NCBI GenBank assembly: GCA_025465035.1
Contig: JAODMH010000021.1
Location: 1 to 43,239, forward strand
DNA: 43,239 nt
Reading direction: 5' to 3'
DNA from: Microbacteriaceae bacterium
GTDB taxonomy: Bacteria; Actinomycetota; Actinomycetes; Actinomycetales; Microbacteriaceae
Made by a program: the position numbers and the translations under genes. A model generated the notes under the pieces. It searched no databases. It worked only from the letters and a program-made list of their open reading frames with translations, and was not told the origin of the DNA. The first letter of the stretch is position 1, and every line of letters starts with the position of its first letter. Below, one piece after another: positions 16,240-25,259 of this stretch.

Positions 16240-16328
16240 GGCGCACGTCACGCACGCCTCGTGGGTGTCCGGGCGGGACGCGCGTGCGCTGCCCGGAACC
16301 CGTAAGGCGCGGCCCCGGTTCGTGGGAA

Positions 16329-16703
16329 CTAGGCGCGCTGTGAAATGCAGATGAAGTTGCCTTCGCTGTCTCTGAACCAGGCAGTCTTCATGCCGCCCTC
16401 CATCGTTGCGACGCCGTTGACAGTCTTCATGCCAGGCACGTCGTATTCCTCGAAGACGACTCCGCGGTCACGCAACCTTTTCATCTCAGCATCGAGATCA
16501 TCCGTCATCCAGCCCATCTGAGTGTTCTGGGCAGTGCCGGCGTTGCTCGTCTCGTAGATTTCGAATGCCGAATCCGAGGTGAGGTGATACGTCAGCAAGC
16601 CTTCCTCCTCCTGGTCCGGGTCGAGACTGAGCTTGTCGTGATAATACGTCCGCGCGCGCTGTAGATCGGCCGCGGGCAGAATGGTGTGCAGTTCCTTCAA
16701 CAT
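16329..16703 (-). CDS. VOC family (glyoxalase/bleomycin-resistance fold) protein
   Basis: A 124-residue protein with the paired beta-alpha-beta-beta-beta modules of the vicinal oxygen chelate superfamily: HTILPAADLQRARTYYHDKL at the start, FEIYETSNAGT in the middle and TAWFRDSEGNFICISQ at the end. The ATG at 16703 has GGAGGAG at ideal distance; the frame extends 36 codons further but without support. Family members include glyoxalases, dioxygenases and drug-binding proteins. The final D-x-E-G-N-x-I motif is common to many, so the specific function is not predictable. The gene is monocistronic, divergent from the LuxR region. Confidence 0.85.
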   Translation of the reverse strand: MLKELHTILPAADLQRARTYYHDKLSLDPDQEEEGLLTYHLTSDSAFEIYETSNAGTAQNTQMGWMTDDLDAEMKRLRDRGVVFEEYDVPGMKTVNGVATMEGGMKTAWFRDSEGNFICISQRA

Positions 16704-16948
16704 GAATCTCCTCCTTTGGAGTGTGAAGGCCGAGTGTGCTGGGGGTCCGGTTCGCGTAAGCGATGAACACACTCTCGTGAGTCGGCGTTCCCGTGTGGGG
16801 GTCCCGGACATCCGTTGTGATGGCGGATCGAGCGGGTGCTCCGAGTCCGGCAGATCGACCTCGATCCGCTGGGCTGTGTCTATGTGGCCGTCATATTACG
16901 CCGACTCGCGCGGAACCGATATGGCAGCAGGCTCCTCGCGCCGCGAAA

Positions 16949-16995
16949 GTCGCCAAATGGCCCTCGCCGGCGGCGGGCATGGGCGATTTGGCGAC
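16949..16995. repeat. Long imperfect inverted repeat in the intergenic region
   Basis: GTCGCCAAATGGCCC at 16949-16963 pairs with GGGCGATTTGGCGAC at 16981-16995 (14 of 15 pairs) around a 17-base loop. It lies in the 434-base gene-free stretch between the VOC gene and the small gene at 17138. It has no terminal T-run and no gene immediately before it, so it may be a regulator site, a structured RNA or a mobile-repeat relic. Apart from this and the 41-bp element at 17052 I see nothing in that stretch. Confidence 0.6.
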
Positions 16996-17051
16996 GTTCG
17001 ACCTCCGGACATCCTTTGAGCCGGTACAGCTGGGGCGCGATCGGATGCCGC

Positions 17052-17092
17052 GAGAGATAGGGCATCTGCCCGATGCCGCTCCGCCACCTTAG
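17052..17092 (+). promoter_or_regulatory. Copy A of the 41-bp element upstream of a small gene
   Basis: The element starts GAGAGATAGGGCATC, has the half-sites GCATC and GATGC around a short centre, and ends in CTTAG. It matches copy B at 20417-20457 in 32 of 41 positions without gaps. It ends 45 bases before the ATG of the small gene at 17138, nearly the same distance as in copy B. The dyad and the large LuxR gene between the two copies point to a LuxR-type operator or shared promoter. Confidence 0.7.
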
Positions 17093-17137
17093 GCGGCATC
17101 GTCGATGGTGCACGACGCGGAACGAAACGAGGACACC

Positions 17138-17359
17138 ATGCAGATCAGCGAGTATTCCTTCTACCGGCTCTACCGGACAGAGGAGGACCGACTCACCAGG
17201 GAACTCGAATTCCGGCGCATCGCGGACGAGCGGAGGCTGGAGGCGCCTGTGTCTCTTGCCCGACGCGCGCCGGTGATCCTGCGACTGGTGCGACGTCTTC
17301 GCGGCAGCGCCAGCTCCGCTCCCCACTTGGCACCTGACCGGGCCCACGGAGCTCCTTGA
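17138..17359 (+). CDS. Small charged protein, unknown function
   Basis: A 73-residue protein starting MQISEYSFYRLYRTEED, rich in Arg and Glu, with a predicted helical first half (LTRELEFRRIADERRL) and a basic C-terminal half; no signal peptide or membrane segment. GAGGA lies six to ten bases before the ATG. I do not recognise a family. The gene is preceded by copy A of the 41-bp element and followed immediately by the large ATPase-LuxR regulator, whose earliest possible start (TTG at 17356) overlaps its stop codon. The shared element makes it a likely target and operon partner of that regulator. Confidence 0.6.
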   Translation: MQISEYSFYRLYRTEEDRLTRELEFRRIADERRLEAPVSLARRAPVILRLVRRLRGSASSAPHLAPDRAHGAP

Positions 17360-17433
17360 GCGCACCGGATACGCAATCCACCTGGCCAGAACATGGCGGG
17401 TTCGATGTCGTTGGCCCGTGGCACGATGGAGGA

Positions 17434-20352
17434 ATGCAAGCGTTGACGAGTCCGTCGCTCATCGGGCGGCAAGGCGACCTCGAGTCGCTTCGTGACACCT
17501 TCGGCGACAGTCTCTCCGGTTCGACGCGTACGGTGTTGCTCGGCGGCGAGGCAGGCATCGGCAAGACCCGACTCGTCGACGAGTTCCTGGCACAGCTTGC
17601 GAGCGAGACCATCGTGTTGCGGGGACAGTCCGTCGATCTCGATCGGGACGCCCCTCCCTATGCGCCCATCGTTGCAGCACTCCGGGCGCTCGCTCGCACG
17701 GTCGGCGACGAGGCGGTTGTCGAAGCCGCCGGCCCCGCGGCAGACACCCTGCGCGTGCTTCTCCCGGAACTCGGTGGTCACGACGAGGAGCGGGACGCTG
17801 CGCGTCGTGGCGGAGCAGAGCGACTCTACGACGCCGTTGCCACCACCTTGGAGAACATCGCGCGATCACGGCCGCTCGTCGTCGTGATCGAGGATGTGCA
17901 CTGGGCGGACCAGGCCACCCTCGGCATTCTCCGGTTCCTCGTACGGGTCATCGAGCAGTCGCGCATCCTGTTCGTCATCACTTTCAGGAGCGATGAGCTG
18001 GGTCGCGGGAGCAGTGTGCGCGCCTGGCTCCCAGAACTCGATCGCAACAGGCGTGTCTCGCGTCGCGAGCTGACCCGGTTGAACCGCGCTCAAGCACGGC
18101 AGATGGCAACGGCCATCCTCGGTTCGCCGCCAGACGACCACGAGTTGAGCGTCGTCTACGAGAGAACCGACGGTGTGCCGTTCTTCATCGAGGAGTTCAT
18201 CGGGTGCGAGAGTTTTATCAACGTGGACAGTTTCCCCGAGACGCTGAGGGGGATCCTTCTCGCGCGGTACGAACTCCTCGGCGATACGACCCAGCGCATC
18301 CTGAGATTGCTCGCGGCCGGAGGCACCTGCGTCGAGCACGAGCTCCTCGCCCTGGTGTGCGAGGAGTCCGCGGATGACATCGATTCCGCGGCACGGGAAG
18401 CCGTCGCGGCGAGCGTGCTCGTCGTCGAAGGGACGGCCTACGCGTTCCGCCATGCACTCGTGCGGGAGGCGATCCACGATCTCCTCCTGCCCGGCGAGCG
18501 AGTGCGGTTCCACACGCGCTACGCGCAGGCCCTCGAGTCTCGCCAGGGCGAGCTGAGCACGGATGCTACGGCCATCTCCTATCACTGGATGGCGGCGCAC
18601 AACGTGCAGAATGCGTTTTCGGCGTCCATCGCCGCGATGGGGCAAGCGCGCGACTCATATGCATACTCGACGGCGGCCCGCATGGGGGAGCGCGCGATCG
18701 AGCTGTGGGATCAGGTCCCGGACGCCGAACTGTTGGCCGGTCGCACCCGTGTCGAACTTCTTACCGAGACCTCGTACGTCTTGAGGAACGCCGGTGAGAG
18801 CGATCGAGCCATCGCGCTGATCGATGAGGCCATCGGCGCAGCCGATCCGAGCAACCTCGAGCTGTCGGCCAGGATGCTGCGCGACAAGGCCTCGTATCTC
18901 GCCAACGTGGGGCAAGTCGGCTCGATCGCTCTACTGCGTCAGGCGCTCGTCGTGCTCGGCGACGCGCCCAAGAGCGTCACGCGCGCAATCATCCTGGGGG
19001 AGCTGGCCGCCCGGCTCATGCTCGAGGCTAGGTTCGACCAGGCGGTCGAGACGGCCGATGCCGCCTATGCCGAGGCGGTCGCTGTCGATTCGAAACCGCG
19101 GATGTCGGTAGCGGCGAATGTGCGCGGAACGGCTCGCCTCTCACTCGGCGAGATCGATGAAGCACTCGACGATCTCGCTCTGGCGCGTGAGCTCGCCGCG
19201 GGGAACGATTCGGCGCGACTGAGGTTCTGGGTCAACTACTCCGATGCGATGAATCTGCTCGGCCGCTTCGAGGACGCGGTGCGGGCCGCAGAGCAGGGGG
19301 CAGAACGAGCGCGTCTGCGTGGCGTGGAGAGAACCTCTGGCGCAATGCTCATGTCGAACGTAATCGGACCGCTTTTTGCGCTCGGGCAGACGCAGCGAGC
19401 AGACGAACTGCTCGATCGCGCGCTCGAACTCGACCCGCCGATCGGGTTCAGCACGTTTCTTCGACGGCTCAAGCTTCAATCGACCCTGTGGTCGGGTGAT
19501 CCCGCACTGGCCGAACGGATGCTGCGCGGGTGGCGCGCGACCCTCAACCTCCAGTCCCGGATCGACGCGCAGGCCCGCTCGGGCCTCGCGGCGGTCGCGG
19601 GTGAGATAGCGCTCGCCCGCGGGCACGTCGGCGAGGCATGGAGGGAAGTGAGCATCATCCTCGACCCGGCGCACCGTGTGTACCCGGCGTATGACCTTCC
19701 GCTGCTTTCCATCGCCGCGCGGATCGTCGCCACGGCGCGATCGACGGGAATGCTGTTGGAGGGCGCCGGATTGGATGAGCTAGAGACGCGGTTGCGAACC
19801 GCTTTGGCCGGGCTGTCGTTGTGGCCGACCGCCCTCGTCCACACCACGATCGTCGCCGCAGAACTCGGTGGACCCCGTCATACCGGGACCGATCCGGAAC
19901 TGTGGATGCACGCCGTCACGGCATCGGGTGACCCTACGGCCCCGGCGCAGTTCGTGCCATACGCGGCGTTCCGCCTCGCCGAGGCCTTCGCGAACGCGGG
20001 CGATCGGTCATCCGCTCGTCTCTGGGCAGAGACCGCCCGTCTGGGCGCCGAGAAGATCGGGCTCGGTCTCATCGTCGCGCAGGTCATCGACCTCGAGCAT
20101 CGCGTCGGTTCGTCGAAGACTGTCGCGAGCCATGCGGAGGACGCCGGATCGATCGAGACGCTGCTCACCACCCGCGAACGCCAAGTGCTCGATCTCATTG
20201 CGCAGGGGTTCAGCAATCGACAGGTCGCCGAACGCCTGTTTATCAGCGTGAAAACGGCAAGCGTTCACGTGTCCAGCATTCTGCGTAAGACCGGAGCGGC
20301 CACGCGAACGGAAGCCGCCTATCTCGCCAGGGATCTCGCGGGCACTCCATAA
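17434..20352 (+). CDS. Large ATP-binding LuxR-family regulator (LAL/MalT-like)
   Basis: A protein of about 972 residues. It has an N-terminal AAA/STAND-type ATPase with Walker A GGEAGIGKTR at 38-47 and a Walker B region PLVVVIEDVHWAD, a long helical-repeat (TPR-like) middle, and a C-terminal LuxR helix-turn-helix (LTTRERQVLDLIAQGFSNRQVAERL...VKTASVHVSSILRK). Such LAL regulators bind an inducer and ATP, then oligomerise on DNA. The start is uncertain: the ATG at 17434 follows GGAGGA almost without space, a TTG at 17443 has nine-base spacing, and a TTG at 17356 would overlap the upstream gene. It is bracketed by two copies of the 41-bp element, its probable binding site. Confidence 0.88.
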   Translation: MQALTSPSLIGRQGDLESLRDTFGDSLSGSTRTVLLGGEAGIGKTRLVDEFLAQLASETIVLRGQSVDLDRDAPPYAPIVAALRALARTVGDEAVVEAAGPAADTLRVLLPELGGHDEERDAARRGGAERLYDAVATTLENIARSRPLVVVIEDVHWADQATLGILRFLVRVIEQSRILFVITFRSDELGRGSSVRAWLPELDRNRRVSRRELTRLNRAQARQMATAILGSPPDDHELSVVYERTDGVPFFIEEFIGCESFINVDSFPETLRGILLARYELLGDTTQRILRLLAAGGTCVEHELLALVCEESADDIDSAAREAVAASVLVVEGTAYAFRHALVREAIHDLLLPGERVRFHTRYAQALESRQGELSTDATAISYHWMAAHNVQNAFSASIAAMGQARDSYAYSTAARMGERAIELWDQVPDAELLAGRTRVELLTETSYVLRNAGESDRAIALIDEAIGAADPSNLELSARMLRDKASYLANVGQVGSIALLRQALVVLGDAPKSVTRAIILGELAARLMLEARFDQAVETADAAYAEAVAVDSKPRMSVAANVRGTARLSLGEIDEALDDLALARELAAGNDSARLRFWVNYSDAMNLLGRFEDAVRAAEQGAERARLRGVERTSGAMLMSNVIGPLFALGQTQRADELLDRALELDPPIGFSTFLRRLKLQSTLWSGDPALAERMLRGWRATLNLQSRIDAQARSGLAAVAGEIALARGHVGEAWREVSIILDPAHRVYPAYDLPLLSIAARIVATARSTGMLLEGAGLDELETRLRTALAGLSLWPTALVHTTIVAAELGGPRHTGTDPELWMHAVTASGDPTAPAQFVPYAAFRLAEAFANAGDRSSARLWAETARLGAEKIGLGLIVAQVIDLEHRVGSSKTVASHAEDAGSIETLLTTRERQVLDLIAQGFSNRQVAERLFISVKTASVHVSSILRKTGAATRTEAAYLARDLAGTP

Positions 20353-20416
20353 CGGCACGGTGGCGATGGGTGGAACCGGAGATTGGTTCGGCTTAAGAAT
20401 TCGCTGGCGGCACGCG

Positions 20417-20457
20417 GAGAAATAGGGCATCGGACCGATGTCGCACGCCCCGCTTAG
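20417..20457 (+). promoter_or_regulatory. Copy B of the 41-bp element upstream of a small membrane-peptide gene
   Basis: It starts GAGAAATAGGGCATC and contains the perfect short dyad ATCGG-A-CCGAT at the centre. It ends in CTTAG, 46 bases before the ATG at 20504. Differences from copy A are scattered single bases without gaps, with conservation strongest in ATAGGGCATC and CCGATG. Position and spacing indicate a promoter-operator unit. Confidence 0.7.
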
Positions 20458-20503
20458 AGACGACTCTCGTAGTCACGGATTCATTCTCAGAGAAGGCGGC
20501 ATC

Positions 20504-20623
20504 ATGTTCTTCCTCATTCCCCTCGGCGTGATCGCCATCCTGGCGATCGGCGCTACCGTCACCCAGGTCGTGCGTGACGGCTACCGGCGTGTGCCAGATC
20601 GACCGGGCACCACCCGCTCCTGA
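20504..20623 (+). CDS. Small single-pass membrane peptide
   Basis: A 39-residue peptide: a hydrophobic helix MFFLIPLGVIAILAIGATV followed by a basic tail with DGYRRVPDRPG. It is too small for most gene finders, but GAGAAGGCGG stands before the ATG and copy B of the 41-bp element lies upstream at the same spacing as in the 17138 gene, which argues that it is expressed. One membrane segment with the tail probably cytoplasmic is expected from the positive charges. Function unknown; control by the adjacent LuxR regulator is inferred. Confidence 0.6.
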   Translation: MFFLIPLGVIAILAIGATVTQVVRDGYRRVPDRPGTTRS

Positions 20624-20732
20624 CGTAGCCTCCGCGAACTGATCGGGGCATACGGCGGGGTTCTGGTCCTCGCGCTCGTCTGCCGTCTGCCCCATAATCG
20701 GAGCAGAACATGATGAACGAGGAGGTTAGATC

Positions 20733-21149
20733 ATGAGCATGCTTCTCAACCCCTACCTGAGCTTTCGTGACACCGCGAGGCAGGCGATGGAATTCTACAA
20801 GTCGGTATTCGGCGGTGAGCTGACGGTCAGCACGTTCGGTGACCTTCAGGGCAGTGAAGACCCGGCCGAGCGAGACAAGGTCATGCACTCCGAGTTGAAA
20901 TCCGACAACGGGTTCGTGCTGATGGGGTCCGACACACCGAACAGCATGAACTACACACCCGGCACCAACTACTCCGTGTCCCTGAGTGGGGACGACGAGT
21001 CGGGACTGCGTGGTTACTGGGATGGCCTCTCGGATGGCGGCACCGTCACGCTCCCGCTCGAGAAGGCGCCATGGGGTGACAGCTTCGGAATGTGCATCGA
21101 CAAATTCGGGGTCAGCTGGATGGTCAACATCTCCGGTACTCCGGCCTAA
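20733..21149 (+). CDS. VOC family protein, PhnB-like
   Basis: A 138-residue PhnB/DUF1428-like member of the VOC superfamily: starts with MLLNPYLSFRDTARQAMEFYKSVFGGELTV, has NYSVSLSGDD and ends WGDSFGMCIDKFGVSWMVNI, the hallmark of this group. AGGAGG precedes the ATG. The biochemical role of the group is largely unknown, with names inherited from phosphonate or ubiquinone literature. It is convergent with the MarR gene, their stop codons overlapping by four bases. A second protein of the same type is at 24257. Confidence 0.88.
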   Translation: MSMLLNPYLSFRDTARQAMEFYKSVFGGELTVSTFGDLQGSEDPAERDKVMHSELKSDNGFVLMGSDTPNSMNYTPGTNYSVSLSGDDESGLRGYWDGLSDGGTVTLPLEKAPWGDSFGMCIDKFGVSWMVNISGTPA

Positions 21150-21571
21150 ACCTGGCCGATCATCCGCTCGAGCGCGGGCAGCGCGGCGTCGATGGTGGCG
21201 ATCTCGTCGCCATCGAGCGTCATGAGGAGTTCTGACGCGACCTCCGCCCGGGCGGAGCGGGCCAGAAGTACGGCATCCGTTCCCGCCCTGGTCACCTCGA
21301 TGAGCGCCGCCCGGCCGTCCGCGGGGTCCGTGGTTCTGGCGACCAGCCCCCTCGTCTCGAGCTCGGCGACCATCCGAGTGATGCTCGGCGCCGATATCTG
21401 TTCGAGCTGTGCGAGGTCGGCGAGACGAATCGGCCCGTGTTTGGTCACTGACGCTAGGGCGGAGAGAAGTCCATGACTGAGGCCGCCGGTTGCCGACCGG
21501 AGTCGCCGATTGAAACGACCGACGATGATCGCGAGTCGCGCGGCCGTTTCGGTTGTGGCGGGGTTGTGCAC
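21146..21571 (-). CDS. MarR-family transcriptional repressor
   Basis: A 141-residue winged-helix regulator with the MarR core (LADLAQLEQISAPSITRMVAELETRGLV, then the wing TDPADGRAALIEVT) and helical dimerisation ends. It starts 20 bases downstream of the MFS exporter gene on the same strand, so the pair is an operon in the order exporter-repressor. A MarR-type dyad lies before the exporter, which predicts autorepression relieved by a small-molecule ligand, probably an exported substrate. Confidence 0.9.
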   Translation of the reverse strand: MHNPATTETAARLAIIVGRFNRRLRSATGGLSHGLLSALASVTKHGPIRLADLAQLEQISAPSITRMVAELETRGLVARTTDPADGRAALIEVTRAGTDAVLLARSARAEVASELLMTLDGDEIATIDAALPALERMIGQV

Positions 21572-21591
21572 GGCTGGTCCTGCGCTCTCTG

Positions 21592-23334
21592 CTAGACGTC
21601 GCTGAGCGCCTCGGCGGCGTTCGGCACGGGTTCGTCGACGTGGACGTACTTACCACCCATCGCGAGGGAAGCAGCAGCTCCAATTATTGACATTATCGCG
21701 GCGGCGATGAAGACGATGACGAGTCCAGCATGGAACGGGTCGGCGATGAGCTGAGGAAAGAACGTCTTGCCGGTGAGGGCCGCCGCACCGGCGGGCGACA
21801 GCGAACTGAGCGCGCCTGTCGGCCCGAGGATCGACGCGATCGGGTTGTAGCCGAGGAATGCGGCGAAGAGGCTGCCGACCGGGGGAGTGGCGGCGACCTG
21901 GTTGGCGACTGCGGCACTGACGCCGTGAGCGGTCAGTCCCGCGCGCAACGCACTCGGCAGGGTGGTCGAAAGTCCCGCGATCATCAGTGAGAAGAAGATT
22001 CCGATCGAGAGCGAGTTGCCCGCGTTCTGGAACGTCCCCGTCATCCCCGATGCCGCGCCGCGCTGATCCGCCGGAACGCTGTTCATGATCGCCGTTCGAT
22101 TGGGCGCCGCGAACATGCCGGATCCGATCCCATTCAGGAAGGTGATGATCGCGAACATCCAATAGTCGAAGTTCACCGGGATGACCAGAAGCACCATGAA
22201 CGTCGCTGCGACAAGCACCAGCCCGCCGGTGGCGAACGTTCGTGCCCCGAACCGGTCGGATAGTGTCCCGGAGATCGGTCCGGAGACGAGGAAGCCGATG
22301 GTCAGCGGCAGCAGGTAGATGCCGGCCCAGAGCGGTGTGCTTTCGTAGGAATAGCCGTGCAGGGGAAGCCAAATGCCCTGTAGCCAGATGATGAGCATGA
22401 ACTGGAGTCCGCCGCGTCCGACGGATGCCAGCAACCCCGCGAAGTTGCCCCAGACGAACGCGCGGATGCGGAACAGGCGCATGTCGAACATCGGGAACCT
22501 GACCCGGAGTTCGAGGAATACGAACCCGACCAAGAGTGCCACACCGCCGATGATTCCCAGGAGCACCCAAGGGTTCGTCCACCCCGTCGAGCTGCCGCCG
22601 TACGGCTGAATGCCGTAGGTGATCCCGGCGAGGAGCGCGGTCAGACCGACGCCGAAGACGATGTTGCCTGGCCAATCGACCTTGCCGGTCCCACGGGCAC
22701 CGACTTCATGCAGCGACTTATATGACCAGATCGTACCGAGGATGCCGAACGGCACGCTCACGATGAAGATCGCGTGCCAGTCGATTGAGGCCAGCACACC
22801 GCCGACGATGAGGCCAAGGAAGGTGCCGGCGATCGCGGCGATCTGGTTGATGCCGATTGCGAATCCTCGACGATTCGCGGGGAACGCATCCGTCAGGATG
22901 GCTGTCGAGTTGGCGAACAGCATCGAGCCTCCGACGGCCTGTACCACGCGCCATCCGATCAGCCACAGCGCGCCGGCGCCGGAGGTGAACGGGTCGAAGA
23001 CGAGTGCGATGGCGGAGATCGTGAAAACCACGAACCCGAGGTTGTAGATGCGAACCCGGCCGTAGATGTCGCCGAGTCGGCCGAAACTCATCACCAGTAC
23101 GGCGGTGACGAGGATGTATCCCATGAGCATCCACAGCAGATAACTCACGTTGCCTGGTTCGAGCGGGTTCAGCTGGATGCCCTTGAAGATCGCGGGAAGG
23201 GAGATGAGCACGATCGACCCGTTGATGGTGGCCATCAGGATGCCCAGGGTGGTGTTGCTCAGTGCGATCCACTTGTAGTTGGGGTGATCCTTGTTGAATA
23301 TGCCCGTTCGTTCGCGAACAGTTCTCTCGACCAC
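21592..23334 (-). CDS. MFS drug-exporter, DHA2 (14-TM) type
   Basis: A membrane transporter of about 580 residues, the length of the 14-helix drug:H+ antiporter-2 group. Motif A is visible in the loop after helix 2 ([14 protein letters not shown]), and a motif C-like region ([13 protein letters not shown]) in helix 5. The GTG at 23334 has GGAGG four bases upstream and is chosen; an ATG at 23358 would add eight residues without a ribosome site. The co-transcribed MarR gene and upstream operator fit inducible export of a toxic compound. Substrate not predictable. Confidence 0.9.
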   Translation of the reverse strand: MVERTVRERTGIFNKDHPNYKWIALSNTTLGILMATINGSIVLISLPAIFKGIQLNPLEPGNVSYLLWMLMGYILVTAVLVMSFGRLGDIYGRVRIYNLGFVVFTISAIALVFDPFTSGAGALWLIGWRVVQAVGGSMLFANSTAILTDAFPANRRGFAIGINQIAAIAGTFLGLIVGGVLASIDWHAIFIVSVPFGILGTIWSYKSLHEVGARGTGKVDWPGNIVFGVGLTALLAGITYGIQPYGGSSTGWTNPWVLLGIIGGVALLVGFVFLELRVRFPMFDMRLFRIRAFVWGNFAGLLASVGRGGLQFMLIIWLQGIWLPLHGYSYESTPLWAGIYLLPLTIGFLVSGPISGTLSDRFGARTFATGGLVLVAATFMVLLVIPVNFDYWMFAIITFLNGIGSGMFAAPNRTAIMNSVPADQRGAASGMTGTFQNAGNSLSIGIFFSLMIAGLSTTLPSALRAGLTAHGVSAAVANQVAATPPVGSLFAAFLGYNPIASILGPTGALSSLSPAGAAALTGKTFFPQLIADPFHAGLVIVFIAAAIMSIIGAAASLAMGGKYVHVDEPVPNAAEALSDV

Positions 23335-23374
23335 GATTCCTCCGGTAACCGGCCTCATCGTTGAGTGCCCACAC

Positions 23375-23396
23375 AGTTAGTTATTGTGTACTAACT
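23375..23396. promoter_or_regulatory. MarR-type operator before the exporter-repressor operon
   Basis: AGTTAGT and ACTAACT form a perfect 7-base inverted repeat with an eight-base centre, in an AT-rich island that contrasts with the surrounding GC-rich DNA. It lies about 40 bases upstream of the exporter start. Position, size and the presence of a MarR gene in the operon support an autoregulatory operator overlapping the promoter. Confidence 0.7.
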
Positions 23397-23518
23397 ATAT
23401 CAGCGGCCCGTCGCCGAGCCGTGGTCGCCAACGGGTCGGATAAATACATCGAAGGTCTCATGGTGGTTAGCCCTTCCGCCGGACGCGGACGACGCGGACC
23501 GATCCCTACCGTGGGAAG

Positions 23519-24166
23519 GTGGACGTCATCAACGCGCTTCTTCTCGGCCTGGCCGGCTCACCATGGATCTATCTCGCGGTTCTGATCGTGTGTCTGGTCG
23601 ACGGATTCTTTCCGCCCGTCCCGAGTGAATCCATGGTCGTCGGTCTCGCGGCGCTCGCACTCTCGACCGGTAGCCCGAACCTGCCGCTGCTCATAGCGTT
23701 CGCCGCGGTGGGGGCGACGGCCGGGGACAATATCGCCTATGCGATCGGCCGGGGCATCGGCACGAATCGATTCGGATGGATGCGGGGCCCGCGCGTGGCC
23801 GCAGGGTTCGCCCGAGCGCGAAACGGCCTCGACCGCCGTGGTGCTCTGCTGATTCTCACCGCCAGGTACATTCCGGTCGGACGGGTCGCCGTGAACATGA
23901 CGGCCGGAGCAACGGGGTACTCGCGTCAGCGGTTTCTGCTGCTGACCCTCGTGGGCGGGTTCACCTGGGCGGTGTACTCCAGTCTGGTCGGCGTCGGGGT
24001 GGCACAGCTGTTCGGTGGTCAGCCGCTGTTCGCGGTGATCGTCGCAATCGTGCTCGCCGCGGTCATCGGATTCCTCGTCGACTTCGTCGTGCGCCGACTG
24101 ACGGCGAGAAATAGCCGCTCACCAGAAGAAGCGGCACCGCCTCGGGTCCCCATCGACACCCATTGA
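23519..24166 (+). CDS. DedA-family (SNARE-associated) membrane protein
   Basis: A 215-residue polytopic protein with the DedA landmarks: an early acidic-proline segment LVDGFFPPVPSE, the middle GDNIAYAIGRGIG and the basic motif TARYIPVGRVAVNMTAG. DedA proteins are lipid flippases or scramblases; some members translocate undecaprenyl phosphate, and loss affects cell-wall synthesis and antimicrobial-peptide tolerance. The GTG at 23519 follows GGGAAGG closely, so the exact start is uncertain. It is divergent from the exporter operon and apparently monocistronic. Confidence 0.88.
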   Translation: MDVINALLLGLAGSPWIYLAVLIVCLVDGFFPPVPSESMVVGLAALALSTGSPNLPLLIAFAAVGATAGDNIAYAIGRGIGTNRFGWMRGPRVAAGFARARNGLDRRGALLILTARYIPVGRVAVNMTAGATGYSRQRFLLLTLVGGFTWAVYSSLVGVGVAQLFGGQPLFAVIVAIVLAAVIGFLVDFVVRRLTARNSRSPEEAAPPRVPIDTH

Positions 24167-24256
24167 CGACGAGCGGGTGCGGTGGCCTGAATAATCCAGC
24201 GGTGTACCTTCTGTTCAGGGACGCACAGGCGACCTGACGGTACGAGGGAGTACACA

Positions 24257-24733
24257 ATGCAGAAGATCAGCCCGTTCCTCTGGTTCGACAACCAGGCGGA
24301 AGAGGCCGCCAATTTCTACGTTTCGGTATTCGAGAACTCCGAGATCCGCAGCGTGTCGCGTTACGGCGAGAATGCGCCGGTACCGGCCGGAACTGTCATG
24401 TCGGTGAGCTTCATACTCGACGGGCTGCAGGTCCAGGCACTCAACGGCGGACCCCAGTTCAGCTTCACCGAGGCCATCTCACTCTTCGTCACCGCGGAAA
24501 CGCAGGAAGAAATCGATCGGTTGTGGTTCGCGCTGACCGTGGACGGCGGCGAGCCCGGCCCGTGCGGCTGGCTCAAAGACAAGTACGGGCTCTCCTGGCA
24601 GATCGTGCCGCCGATCCTGGACACGCTGCTCGCCGACCCAGACCCGGCCAGGGCGAGCCGAGTGATGCAGGCGATGCTCGGAATGGGCAAGATCGACATC
24701 AACGGCCTGCGCGCGGCACACGACGCGCAGTAG
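24257..24733 (+). CDS. VOC family protein, PhnB/3-demethylubiquinone methyltransferase-like
   Basis: A 158-residue protein with the start KISPFLWFDNQAEEAANFYVSVF, the central VQALNGGPQFSF and the ending GWLKDKYGLSWQIVPPIL of the family often labelled 3-demethylubiquinone-9 3-methyltransferase, a name not supported by its fold. GAGGGA precedes the ATG. It lies 40 bases before an F420-type oxidoreductase on the same strand and may be co-transcribed. Function unknown. Confidence 0.88.
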   Translation: MQKISPFLWFDNQAEEAANFYVSVFENSEIRSVSRYGENAPVPAGTVMSVSFILDGLQVQALNGGPQFSFTEAISLFVTAETQEEIDRLWFALTVDGGEPGPCGWLKDKYGLSWQIVPPILDTLLADPDPARASRVMQAMLGMGKIDINGLRAAHDAQ

Positions 24734-24773
24734 AACGTTGATCTGCTGACGGTACGGTCGGGAGAATACGGGA

Positions 24774-25259
24774 ATGCCGTCCCTGGTACGCGGAGTGCGT
24801 GGTGCCGTAGCCCGTTTTTCCCGCACGCGATTTTTCCGTCGCGTCGGACCCACGGTCATGCCGCCACTGGAACGGGGGATCGGTTGGCTCACCCGAGGCC
24901 GAATCCAGATGAGCGGGCTGCTCGTGCCGTCGCTGGTACTCCACAGCACGGGAGCCAGGTCAGGACTGGAGCGCGATACTGCGCTCATGTACTGCCCGGA
25001 GGGTGCGGACGGGATGCTGGTGACCGGAAGTAATTTCGCCCGCGACAACCATCCCGCCTGGACAGCCAACCTGCTCGCGCACCCCGATGCGGCGGTGAGC
25101 GTGCGGGGTCGGCGCATTGCCGTGCGTGCCAGCCTGATCGGCGACGACGAGCGCGAGGATGTCTGGCGTTTCATCGAGGGCCAATGGCCCGGTTATCGGG
25201 GGTACGAGCGGGCTTCCGGGCGCATTCTGCGGATCTTTCGGCTCACGCCCACCGGCTAG
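24774..25259 (+). CDS. Deazaflavin (F420)-dependent nitroreductase-like protein
   Basis: A 161-residue split-barrel protein of the Ddn/DUF385 family. It has LVLHSTGARSGLERDTALMYC, GMLVTGSNFARDNHPAWTANLLAHPDAAVSVRG and a C-terminal region with WRFIEGQWPGYRGYERASGR. Members bind F420 and reduce quinones, nitroaromatics or unsaturated esters in mycobacteria and relatives; some only bind lipid. GGGAG stands before the ATG. F420 use by this organism is inferred from the family and not shown by any F420 synthesis gene in the window. Confidence 0.85.
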   Translation: MPSLVRGVRGAVARFSRTRFFRRVGPTVMPPLERGIGWLTRGRIQMSGLLVPSLVLHSTGARSGLERDTALMYCPEGADGMLVTGSNFARDNHPAWTANLLAHPDAAVSVRGRRIAVRASLIGDDEREDVWRFIEGQWPGYRGYERASGRILRIFRLTPTG

